Positions 41,840-49,426 of a DNA stretch of 64,000 nt are shown in pieces. Made by a program: the position numbers and the translations under genes. The stretch's first letter is position 1, and each line of letters opens with the position of its first letter. A model generated the notes under the pieces. It was not told where the DNA came from, searched no databases, and was given only the letters and a program-made list of their open reading frames with translations. Origin of the DNA: Catenulispora sp. GP43. Its GTDB lineage: Bacteria; Actinomycetota; Actinomycetes; Streptomycetales; Catenulisporaceae. The stretch is from NCBI RefSeq assembly GCF_041260665.1, contig NZ_JBGCCT010000008.1, positions 124,001 through 188,000 on the forward strand, in the 5' to 3' direction.

Positions 41840-43474
41840 ATGCCGACATATCTGTCGCCGGGCGTCTACGTGGAAGAGGTCGCCAGCGGCTCGCGGCCCA
41901 TCGAGGGCGTGGGCACCTCGGTCGCGGCCTTTGTCGGCCTCGCGCCGCGGGGTGCCCTGAACGCGCCGACGCTGGTCACCAACTGGTCCCAGTACGTCGC
42001 CGAGTTCGGCGAGTTCACCGAGGGCTACTACCTGGCGCACTCGGTGTACGGGTTCTTCAACAACGGCGGGACCGTCTGCTACGTGGTCCGGGTCGGCGGC
42101 ACCGAGGGCGGGCTGGCCGGCCCCGGCGGCGGCGACGGCGCCAACGGCAGGGCGGTCAGCGCCGGGCACCGCGGCGTGGTCTCCGGCTCCGAGCGCGCGG
42201 CCCTGACCGCCGGCGAGCCGGTCGCCCTGGGCGGCTTCAAGGTCGGCACCGTCCCCGGCACCACCGGCCGGGTCTCGGTCGAGGTCACCGACGTCCCGGC
42301 CGGCGAGGGCGACAAGGGCGGCGAGGCGGCGGACCGCTTCCGGCTGGTCGTCTCGGTCGACGACAAGGTCACCGAGACCTTCGACGTCTCGGCCAACAAG
42401 AAGGCCGGCCGCTCCTACGTCACCACCCAGGTGCGCGAGCGCTCCAAGTTCATCACTGTGGAGGAGGCCGGCACCGGCACGCTGGCCCGCCCGGACAACC
42501 AGACCGTGCAGGTGCCCGCCGGCGCCCCGGCCGGCGGCGCCCCGGCCGCCGAGCCCGCCGCCCCGGTGTCCACCGGCTCCTACATCGGCGACTCCGCCGA
42601 CCGCACCGGCTTCGGCGGCCTGGAGGCGATCGACGAGATCACCATGGTCGCGGTCCCGGACCTGATGTCGGCCTACCTGCAGGGCACCATCTCCGAGGAG
42701 GAGGTCAAGGCGGTCCAGACCGCCCTGATCGGGCACTGCGAGCTGATGGGCGACCGGGTCGCGATCATCGACCCGCTGCCGAACCTCAACGCCCAGCAGA
42801 TCCGCGCCTGGCGTCAGACCGGCGCCGGCTACGACTCGCACTACGCGGCCATGTACTACCCCTGGATCCGGGTCTTCGACCCGGCGGTCGGCAAGTCGAT
42901 CGCGGTCCCGCCGTCCGGCCACATGGCCGGCGTCTGGGCCCGCAACGACGCCGAGCGCGGCGTCCACAAGGCCCCGGCCAACGAGGTCGTGCGCGGCGCG
43001 GTGGACCTGGAACTGCAGATCACCAAGGGCGAGCAGGACCTGCTCAACCCGATCGGCGTGAACTGCATCCGCGCCTTCCCCGGCCGCGGCATCCGGGTCT
43101 GGGGCGCGCGCACCCTGTCCTCGGACCCGGCGTGGCGCTACCTGAACGTGCGCCGCTACTTCAACTACCTGGAGGAGTCGATCCTCACCGGGACCCAGTG
43201 GGTGGTGTTCGAGCCGAACGACCAGGCGCTGTGGGCCCGGGTGCGCCGCAACATCTCGGCGTTCCTGACCAACGAGTGGCGCGGCGGCGCGCTGTTCGGC
43301 TCCCGCGCCGACGACTCCTTCTTCGTCAAATGCGACGAGGAGACCAACCCGCCGGAGTCGGTGGACGTCGGCCGGGTGATCTGCGAGATCGGCATCGCCC
43401 CGGTCAAGCCCGCGGAGTTCGTGGTCTTCCGGCTGGCGCAGATCTCCGGCGGCGGCAGCGAACTGGAGGAGTGA
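41840..43474 (+). CDS. eCIS contractile sheath protein
   Basis: A 544-residue phage tail sheath protein (Afp2-4/T4 gp18 type). The N-terminal YLSPGVYVEEVASGSRPIEG is the family signature; the C-terminal half holds the conserved core (NPIGVNCIRAFPGRGIRVWG, YLNVRRYFNYLEESILTGTQ, WVVFEPNDQALWARVRRNIS, and the terminal KPAEFVVFRLAQISGG that links neighbouring subunits). A variable middle domain (residues ~90-245) is Gly/Ala-rich. It polymerises around the tube and contracts to drive it forward. The ATG at 41840 follows CGAGGAG. First gene of the plus-strand eCIS operon. Confidence 0.96.
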   Translation: MPTYLSPGVYVEEVASGSRPIEGVGTSVAAFVGLAPRGALNAPTLVTNWSQYVAEFGEFTEGYYLAHSVYGFFNNGGTVCYVVRVGGTEGGLAGPGGGDGANGRAVSAGHRGVVSGSERAALTAGEPVALGGFKVGTVPGTTGRVSVEVTDVPAGEGDKGGEAADRFRLVVSVDDKVTETFDVSANKKAGRSYVTTQVRERSKFITVEEAGTGTLARPDNQTVQVPAGAPAGGAPAAEPAAPVSTGSYIGDSADRTGFGGLEAIDEITMVAVPDLMSAYLQGTISEEEVKAVQTALIGHCELMGDRVAIIDPLPNLNAQQIRAWRQTGAGYDSHYAAMYYPWIRVFDPAVGKSIAVPPSGHMAGVWARNDAERGVHKAPANEVVRGAVDLELQITKGEQDLLNPIGVNCIRAFPGRGIRVWGARTLSSDPAWRYLNVRRYFNYLEESILTGTQWVVFEPNDQALWARVRRNISAFLTNEWRGGALFGSRADDSFFVKCDEETNPPESVDVGRVICEIGIAPVKPAEFVVFRLAQISGGGSELEE

Positions 43475-43591
43475 CCCAAGCCCCGCGCGTCCCGGCCGCC
43501 CTTTCTCGCATGCGGCCGGGGCGCGCGGCCCCCTCCCGCGAACTGTGACCACTCATCCACCGCAGCAGTGCACTGAAGGAATCGGATTACC

Positions 43592-44035
43592 ATGGCTTTC
43601 TCACAGGGCGACTCCGCCGCCGCGCACAACTTCGCCCTCCAGATCGACGGCGTGCAGGTCGAGTACCTGGCCGAGGTCGGCTCGCTCCAGCTGGAGCAGG
43701 ACGTGATCTCGCACGTGCAGAACAACGCCCAGGGCCAGCCGAAGGTCAGCATGATGCCCGGCATCTCCAAGGGCGGCACGGTCTCGGTGACCCGCGGCCA
43801 GACCCAGAGCTCGTCGTTCACCGACTGGATCAACGAGTCGCTGGCCGGCAACATGGGCTCGGCGCGCAAGAACGCGACGATCATCTACATGGACTACCAG
43901 AACAACCCGATCAAGCGGTACGACCTGCGCAACGCGTGGTGCTGCAAGGTCGAGACCGGCGGCACCAAGGCCGGCGAGGCCCAGGTGCTCAACGAGCAGG
44001 TGACCATCACCTTCGAAGAACTGAAGATCGGCTGA
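43592..44035 (+). CDS. eCIS inner tube protein 1
   Basis: A 147-residue T4 gp19-type tube protein (Afp1/Afp5 relatives). AHNFALQIDGVQVEYLAEVG, the middle KVSMMPGISKGGTVSVTRGQ and IKRYDLRNAWCCKVETGG and the terminal NEQVTITFEELKI are typical. Hexameric rings stack to form the tube inside the sheath. It is the closer of two tube genes to the sheath (second at 48264) and is separated from it by 117 bp. The stop overlaps the ATG of the next gene by one base. Confidence 0.95.
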   Translation: MAFSQGDSAAAHNFALQIDGVQVEYLAEVGSLQLEQDVISHVQNNAQGQPKVSMMPGISKGGTVSVTRGQTQSSSFTDWINESLAGNMGSARKNATIIYMDYQNNPIKRYDLRNAWCCKVETGGTKAGEAQVLNEQVTITFEELKIG

Positions 44036-44574
44036 TGAAGCGCTCCCTGCCCGGGGCCGCGCCGCCGGTCCAGGCGCCGGCGGAGGGGTCCGGGGCGGCG
44101 TCCGGGGTGGCGGCCGCGGCTCTGGGCGCTGCCGCCCCGGCGGCCTTGGCCGCCCCGGCTGCTGCTCCCGCTCCCGCCCCGGCGCCGGTGACCACGGTGG
44201 ACACCCTCCGCACGGAATTCGACTTCGAACTCCCGCGCGGCTACGTCGACGACACCGGCGTGGTCCACCGCCGCGGCGCGATGCGCCTGTCCACGGCCCG
44301 CGACGAACTCGTGCCGCTGCGGGACGTCCGTGTCCGCGAGAACCCGGCGTACCTGTCGGTGGTCCTGCTCGGCCGCGTGATCACCCGCCTGGGCACCCTG
44401 CCGATGGTCCACGACGGCATCGTCGAGAACATGTTCGCCTCGGACCTGGCGTTCCTGCAGGACTTCTACGAGCAGATCAACGCCGAGGGCCACACCCTGG
44501 CCTCGGTGACCTGCCCGAACTGCGCGGAGGACTTCGAGATCGACCTCGGCGGGAGCCGCCTGGGGGAATCGTGA
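44035..44574 (+). CDS. eCIS tail-assembly protein with CxxC
   Basis: A 179-residue protein. Residues 1-55 are an Ala/Pro-rich disordered tail; the remainder is a compact domain (FDFELPRGYVDDTGVVHRRG, RMS-type start, LGRVITRLGTLPMVHDGIVE, FLQDFYEQINAE) typical of the small protein found between tube and DUF6760 in eCIS and phage-like clusters, comparable in position with tail-assembly chaperones. It ends CPNCAEDFEIDL, a CxxC that could bind zinc with partners. Coupled by one-base overlap to the tube gene and four-base overlap (GTGA) to the next. Confidence 0.75.
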   Translation: MKRSLPGAAPPVQAPAEGSGAASGVAAAALGAAAPAALAAPAAAPAPAPAPVTTVDTLRTEFDFELPRGYVDDTGVVHRRGAMRLSTARDELVPLRDVRVRENPAYLSVVLLGRVITRLGTLPMVHDGIVENMFASDLAFLQDFYEQINAEGHTLASVTCPNCAEDFEIDLGGSRLGES

Positions 44575-44726
44575 CGTACGCGGCCGACCAGCTCCGCGAC
44601 GAGGTCGCGTACGTCGCCTACCACTTCCACTGGGGCCTGGACCAGATCCTCGACCTGGAGCACGGTGACCGGCGCGGCTTCGTGACCGGCATCGCCGGCC
44701 TGAACGCACGCGCTGCGGAGGGGTGA
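44571..44726 (+). CDS. DUF6760 small eCIS protein
   Basis: A 51-residue protein starting with GTG at 44571 inside the previous stop (GTGA). It reads VTYAADQLRDEVAYVAYHFH and then WGLDQILDLEHGDRRGFVTG, the exact pattern of DUF6760, a tiny protein nearly always encoded beside the tube gene in eCIS loci. The AYHFHW and LDLEHGDRR motifs are conserved. Role unknown; by position and in analogy to phage tail genes it may be the second half of a tail-assembly chaperone. Confidence 0.88.
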   Translation: MTYAADQLRDEVAYVAYHFHWGLDQILDLEHGDRRGFVTGIAGLNARAAEG

Positions 44727-44735
44727 GCTGAGCGG

Positions 44736-47700
44736 ATGGGGATCTTCTCGCGGCGGGGGCGGGGTGACTCGGGGCTCGGGGCCGGGGTCGGGGCCATAGC
44801 CGGGGCGGTAGCCGAGGCCGGGGCCGGGACCGGTGGTGAGGGCTTGGGTGATGTGGCGGTGGCTGGCATGAGTTCTGCTGATGTGGGCTCGGGTGTTGGC
44901 GCTGGTACTGGTACTGGCTCGGGCGGGGTGTCGGCTGAGCCTGGCCCGTCCGGCGTCGTCACGGTGCAGCGGCGCGAATGGGCCGCGGTACCGAGGATGC
45001 GGGGAGTCAGCCGCTCGAGCGCGGGCGGCGTGTCGGCGTCGGACTTCGGCGCGCGCCTGGCGACGTGGCAGAACCCTTCGTTCCAGCGTGAGCCGCGCCG
45101 CCAGGTCCGTACCGAGGCGCCGGCCGGCCGCCTGGTCGCGCGGGCGATCTCCCGGACCGGCACACCGGCCTCGCTCGCGCTCCCGGCGCTGAATCTGCCG
45201 CTCACGGCGCCGGTTCCGCCGAGCGTGCAGACGGCTGAGGCGGCGGCGGTCGCTGAGGTGCCGGTCGTGCGCCAGTCGACGATTCGCACGCCGAAGCCCG
45301 CCGCGCGTCCCAACCCGGCGCGTACGGCTCGGCCGCGCTTGACCGAGGCGGCGGTGACGCCTCGGGTGCGGCCGGTGGCGCCGGTTCAGCGTGCGGTGTC
45401 GGGTCGGGCTTCGGTTCCGGTGTCGGCTCCGGTTCCGGCTCCGGCTCCGGCCCAGAGTGCTGCCGCCTCGCAGACTGCGAACTCGCCGAGTGGGTCTGGC
45501 GATTCGGCGTCGGCGGAGGTATCGGGCCGCTCGGGGACTCAAGTCTCCGGCGGCATGCGTGCGGGCTTGGGCGAGCCGTTGGTGCGGGGCTCGGAATCGG
45601 GATCTGCATCGGTTTCGGCCTCGGCATCGGCCTCAGCGGCGGTTTCGAAGCCTTCCTCGGGCTTGGCACCTGAGTCAGCGTCTTCCGGCGATGCGTTCAG
45701 CCTGCCGAGGGTTCAGCGCTCTGTTCCGTCCACGCCTCAGGCCATGCCCATCCGCGCGGTCCAGCGGCGTGGCGGCGCGTCGCCTGCGGCCGACCCTGCG
45801 CGTGAGATGCCTGCTGCGCCGCAGCCGCCGGCCACCCCGCCTGCGGCTGCGGCTGCGGCTACGCCGGCCACGCCGCCTGCTGCCAGTTCGCCCACTGTGC
45901 AGCGCAAGCCCGTGTCCAGCACACCGTCGAAGCGCCAGACCGCGCCCGTCCGGCTGAACACGCCGCGACCCTCGGCCCCGAAGCCTCCGACCCCGACCTC
46001 GACCAGGCCCCTGCTCGGTGCACGGCAGCTGTCGCGCCCCGGGCTCGGCGACGTGGGGGAAGCGTCGGCGCAGCGTGCGAGCCGCCCCGAGCCGGTGCGG
46101 CCCGTCTTCAACCACGAGGCGAGGACCGCGGCGAGCCCGACGCAGCCCGCGCAAACCGCCCCGATCCAGCGTTCGGTGACACCTCCGCCGACGGAACGCC
46201 CGGTCCAGCGCTCAGCGGCAACCTCGCCGAGCACCAGCCCGGCACAGCACACGCCGGCCGCCGGTTCGGCTCATCGAGCGCCGACTGGCGGCCCGGCCCA
46301 GCAGCCGGCAGGCTTCCAACCCACGGCTGGGAGCGCCGGCGCGATCGAGCGTGCACCGATTCAGCGCTCGACTGGCGCGCGGGCCGCCGTCCCGGTCCGA
46401 CGTTCAGTGAACGCAGCCGCTGCCCCGAGTCAGCGCTCGACGGCCAGCCCGAACAAAGGCCTGAGCAAGGGCATTTCGGGCGCGCCGACAGTCGCTCCGA
46501 TTCAGCGCTCGGCGGACGCTGGGGTTACGGGTGCGAACCGGCCGTCAGCCGTCGACTCGATCCAGCGCGGTGTAGCTTCGCCTGCTGACTCGATTCAGCG
46601 CTCGGCAGCCACTCCTGCCGCCGGCTCGAGTCAGCTGTCAGCGGCCGACTCGGTTCAGCGTTCGGCGACTTCGCCGTCGGCTGACTCGATGCAGCGCTCG
46701 GCAACGACTCCTGCTGTTGGCCCGGGCCCGCAGCAGGGCATCGACTCGGTTCAGGGTTCGGCAGCCAGTCTTGCCACCGGCTCAAGTCAGTTGCCAGCCG
46801 CCGGCTCGGTTCAGCAGACGGCAGCGACTCCTGCCACCGGCCCGAGTCATCCGCCACTTGCCGCTCCGATCCAGCGCTCGACCGCCACTCCTGCTACCGG
46901 TTCGAGTCAGTTGCCAGCCGCCGACTCGGTTCAACGCTCGGCGCCCACCCCTGCCACCGGCCCGAGTCACTCGCCACTCGCCGCTCCGATCCAGCGTTCG
47001 GCAGCCGGTCCTGCCACCGGCTCGAGTCAGCTGCCGGCCGCCGGCTCGGTTCAGCACTCGGCCGCGACTCCTGCCACCGGCCCGAGTCATCCGCCACTTG
47101 CCGCTCCGATCCAGCACTCGGCCACGACCCCTGCCCCCGGCTCGGGTCAGCTGCCGGCCGCCGGCTCGGTTCAGCACTCTGCGGCCACTCCTGCCACTCC
47201 TGCCACCGGCCCGAGTCACCCGCCGCTCGCCGGTCCGATCCAGCGTTCGGCGACGCCGGCCACCCCGATCCAGCGCTCGGTCACTACTCCTGCCACCGGC
47301 TCGATTCAGCTGCCGGCCGCCGGCTCGATTCAGCGCTCTGCGGGCACTCCTGCCACCGGCTCGAGTCACCTGTCAGCGGCCGACTCGATGCAGCGCTCGG
47401 TCACCACTCCTGCCACCGGCTCGAGTCAGCTGCCAGCCACCGACTCGATGCAGCGCTCGGCCGCCACTCCAGCCACCGCTGCGAATCACCCGTCGGCGGC
47501 CGACTCGGTTCAGCGCTCGGCGACTTCCCCGTCAGCCACCCCGATCCAGCGCTCGACCGCCACCCCTGCCACCGCCCCGAATCACCCGCCGGCGGCCGCA
47601 CCGATCCAGCGTTCCGCGACCATCCCGCCAGTCACCACATCGGCAACCTGGTCGCCCCGCGTCCAGCGCGCCGTCCCCATCCACCGCCCCACCCCCGCCT

Positions 47701-48200
47701 CCGCCGCGCCGCTGCCGTTGCCGATGGCCTTCCGGCCGCCGGCCGCGCCACCGCTGCTGCCGCCGATCCAGCGGGCCGGCGGTGTGGGCTCGTTTCTCGC
47801 CGATGCCGTGAGTGCGCAGGCCCGTGATACGCGGCAGCGGTTCAATGACACCGTCGATGACCAGGTCGGCAGCTTCACCGACAAGATCGCCGACCTTCGG
47901 GACGCCGCCGCGCTCGTCCGGGATCCGTCGCAGTTCAAGCAGGTGGTCAAGCAGCGGGGGCTGGACATGTTCGCCGAGCACAATCCGATTGCCGGGACGC
48001 TGCTGGGCTACCGCCGTGGCGAATCCGAGCAGGGGTCCGGTGGGGCGCGGGGCGGGTCCGGGCGGGGCCGCGGGCGGGGTGAGCATCAGGAGATGGAGCA
48101 GCTCGCCGAGAAGCTCGTCGCGCCCTTGGCCCGGTTGTTGCGGACCGAGTTGCGCATGGACCGTGAACGGATGGGGCGTTTGCGCGATTCAGGACGCTGA
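44736..48200 (+). CDS. Giant Pro/Ser/Thr/Ala-rich xQRS-repeat protein of the eCIS operon
   Basis: A 1154-residue protein with no recognised enzymatic domain, signal peptide or membrane helix. Residues 1-540 are low complexity, sprinkled with VQR/IQR tripeptides (TVQRREW, VQRSVPS, AVQRRGG, TVQRKPV). Residues ~540-960 contain about 23 copies of a unit whose full form is 20 residues, for example PIQRSTATPATGSSQLPAAD, often alternating in 40-residue pairs with SVQxSA-TPATGPSHPPLAA. Residues ~1015-1154 form a non-repetitive, helical basic/acidic domain (FLADAVSAQARDTRQRFND, DKIADLRDAAALVRDP, FKQVVKQRGLDMFAEHNPIA, EQLAEKLVAPLARLLRTELR). It lies between the two tube genes, the place where a ruler (tape-measure) or lumen/cargo protein may be expected. 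Function is not established. Confidence 0.75.
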   Translation: MGIFSRRGRGDSGLGAGVGAIAGAVAEAGAGTGGEGLGDVAVAGMSSADVGSGVGAGTGTGSGGVSAEPGPSGVVTVQRREWAAVPRMRGVSRSSAGGVSASDFGARLATWQNPSFQREPRRQVRTEAPAGRLVARAISRTGTPASLALPALNLPLTAPVPPSVQTAEAAAVAEVPVVRQSTIRTPKPAARPNPARTARPRLTEAAVTPRVRPVAPVQRAVSGRASVPVSAPVPAPAPAQSAAASQTANSPSGSGDSASAEVSGRSGTQVSGGMRAGLGEPLVRGSESGSASVSASASASAAVSKPSSGLAPESASSGDAFSLPRVQRSVPSTPQAMPIRAVQRRGGASPAADPAREMPAAPQPPATPPAAAAAATPATPPAASSPTVQRKPVSSTPSKRQTAPVRLNTPRPSAPKPPTPTSTRPLLGARQLSRPGLGDVGEASAQRASRPEPVRPVFNHEARTAASPTQPAQTAPIQRSVTPPPTERPVQRSAATSPSTSPAQHTPAAGSAHRAPTGGPAQQPAGFQPTAGSAGAIERAPIQRSTGARAAVPVRRSVNAAAAPSQRSTASPNKGLSKGISGAPTVAPIQRSADAGVTGANRPSAVDSIQRGVASPADSIQRSAATPAAGSSQLSAADSVQRSATSPSADSMQRSATTPAVGPGPQQGIDSVQGSAASLATGSSQLPAAGSVQQTAATPATGPSHPPLAAPIQRSTATPATGSSQLPAADSVQRSAPTPATGPSHSPLAAPIQRSAAGPATGSSQLPAAGSVQHSAATPATGPSHPPLAAPIQHSATTPAPGSGQLPAAGSVQHSAATPATPATGPSHPPLAGPIQRSATPATPIQRSVTTPATGSIQLPAAGSIQRSAGTPATGSSHLSAADSMQRSVTTPATGSSQLPATDSMQRSAATPATAANHPSAADSVQRSATSPSATPIQRSTATPATAPNHPPAAAPIQRSATIPPVTTSATWSPRVQRAVPIHRPTPASAAPLPLPMAFRPPAAPPLLPPIQRAGGVGSFLADAVSAQARDTRQRFNDTVDDQVGSFTDKIADLRDAAALVRDPSQFKQVVKQRGLDMFAEHNPIAGTLLGYRRGESEQGSGGARGGSGRGRGRGEHQEMEQLAEKLVAPLARLLRTELRMDRERMGRLRDSGR
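46354..47640 (+). repeat. 60-bp tandem repeat array encoding the xQRS units
   Basis: About 23 degenerate copies of a 60-bp unit, in frame, with best conservation from 46590 on. The core CAGCGCTCGG(C/T) is nearly invariant, encoding QRS(A/V), and GCCACTCCTGCCACCGGC encodes ATPATG. Two unit types alternate, giving a 120-bp higher-order period between about 46740 and 47220. Some units are cut to 30-36 bp (SVQRSATSPSAD, PIQRSATPAT), as expected from unequal recombination. Confidence 0.9.
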
Positions 48201-48263
48201 GCCCGCCCCGCCGCCTTCGCCCCGGCCTGATCACCCGCACCACGAAGAGGACTGACGAACGAC

Positions 48264-48701
48264 ATGAGTACTTCCACCCTGGATCCCGGGTCCAGCCTGT
48301 TCTTCAAGCTGACCATCGACGGGCAGGACCTCGGCCTGTTCAACCAGTGCGAGGGCCTGTCCGCCGAGGTGGAGGTCTACCAGCACAAGGAGGGCGGGAA
48401 CAACGGCTACACCACCTTCCTGCCCGGGCGGGTCAGCCACGGCAACATCACGCTCACCCGCCCCCTGACGCCGGACAGCAGCAAGATCGCCGCGTGGATC
48501 TCCTCGATCGCGACCGGGATCCAGCGGCCCACCGCGCAGATCGCCGCGCTGCGGGCGGACGGGTCGCAGGTCGTGCAGTGGGGCCTGCTGGACGTGCTGC
48601 CGGTCAGCTGGAGCGGGCCGACGCTGGACCCGGCCAGCAACACCGTGGCCACCGAGCGGCTGGTCATCGCCCACCACGGCTTCACCGCGTCGGGAGCGTG
48701 A
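48264..48701 (+). CDS. eCIS inner tube protein 2
   Basis: A 145-residue gp19-type tube protein (Afp5-like). GSSLFFKLTIDGQDLGLFNQ, CEGLSAEVEVYQHKEGGNNG, FLPGRVSHGNITLTRPL and ERLVIAHHGF match the family that forms the tube ring next to the baseplate, distinct from tube protein 1. It follows the repeat gene by 63 bp and is followed after 6 bp by the LysM gene, with which it probably forms the tube-baseplate junction. Confidence 0.95.
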   Translation: MSTSTLDPGSSLFFKLTIDGQDLGLFNQCEGLSAEVEVYQHKEGGNNGYTTFLPGRVSHGNITLTRPLTPDSSKIAAWISSIATGIQRPTAQIAALRADGSQVVQWGLLDVLPVSWSGPTLDPASNTVATERLVIAHHGFTASGA

Positions 48702-48707
48702 TCGGCC

Positions 48708-49421
48708 ATGTCCTCACAGCCCGGAACCAGCCTGGTCAAGGCCTCGCTCACGATCAAGGAACCGCCCATCGGGCCGGCGCTGGAGCCCGGCGGGACCATG
48801 CGGGAGATCAACTTCCAGTTCAACCCCGAGACGCTGACCCTGGCCAAGAGCGCCAACTGGAGCAACACCCCGCTGCCGCTGTTCAAGTACGTCAGCATCC
48901 CCAGCTTCGGCGGCGCCGACCCCTACACCCTGACCTTCCAGCTCTTCCTGGACTCCTCGATGACCCCGGCCGGGACGAAGGTGCAGGACGACGTCGAAGC
49001 CCTGCTCAAGTGCTGTGAGGTGACCGACCAGTCGATCGCCGCCTTCCAGCCCTCCACCCCGTGGGTCTTCTTCCAGTGGGGCAGCTTCTCCACGGTCAGC
49101 TTCAACGCCTACGTCCAGAACATCTCCGCCAACTACACGTACTTCGACCCCTCCGGGGTCCCCCTGCGCGCCACCTGCGACCTGACGATCACTCAGATCC
49201 CGGGCCTCACCCTGGGCCAGAACCCCACCTCCGGCGCCCTGTCCGCGCACCGCTCGCACCGGGTCCGCTCCGGCGACACCCTGCAGTCCATGGCCTGGTC
49301 CGAGTACGGCGACGCCACCGCCTGGCGCACCATCGCCGAGGCCAACGAGATCGACGACCCGATGCGGCTCACGCCCGGCGCCGAACTGCTCATCCCCGCC
49401 CCCGACCAGGTCCGGAGGTAA
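48708..49421 (+). CDS. eCIS LysM-domain tube-baseplate adaptor (Afp7-like)
   Basis: A 237-residue protein. Residues 1-165 are the CIS_tube domain (INFQFNPETLTLAKSANWSN, LTFQLFLDSSMTP, FVNAYVQN-like FNAYVQNISANYTYFDPSGV). Residues ~180-232 form a LysM domain (HRVRSGDTLQSMAWSEYGDA, IAEANEIDDPMRLTPGAELL). In R-type tails the equivalent (T4 gp53/Afp7) connects tube and spike hub. Short 5-base gap to the next start. Confidence 0.93.
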   Translation: MSSQPGTSLVKASLTIKEPPIGPALEPGGTMREINFQFNPETLTLAKSANWSNTPLPLFKYVSIPSFGGADPYTLTFQLFLDSSMTPAGTKVQDDVEALLKCCEVTDQSIAAFQPSTPWVFFQWGSFSTVSFNAYVQNISANYTYFDPSGVPLRATCDLTITQIPGLTLGQNPTSGALSAHRSHRVRSGDTLQSMAWSEYGDATAWRTIAEANEIDDPMRLTPGAELLIPAPDQVRR

Positions 49422-49426
49422 CCGGC

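Noticed and set aside
46354-47640. CRISPR-like array
   Set aside because: The 60-bp units are contiguous, in frame with a long coding sequence and have no unique spacers of constant length; no cas gene is nearby.
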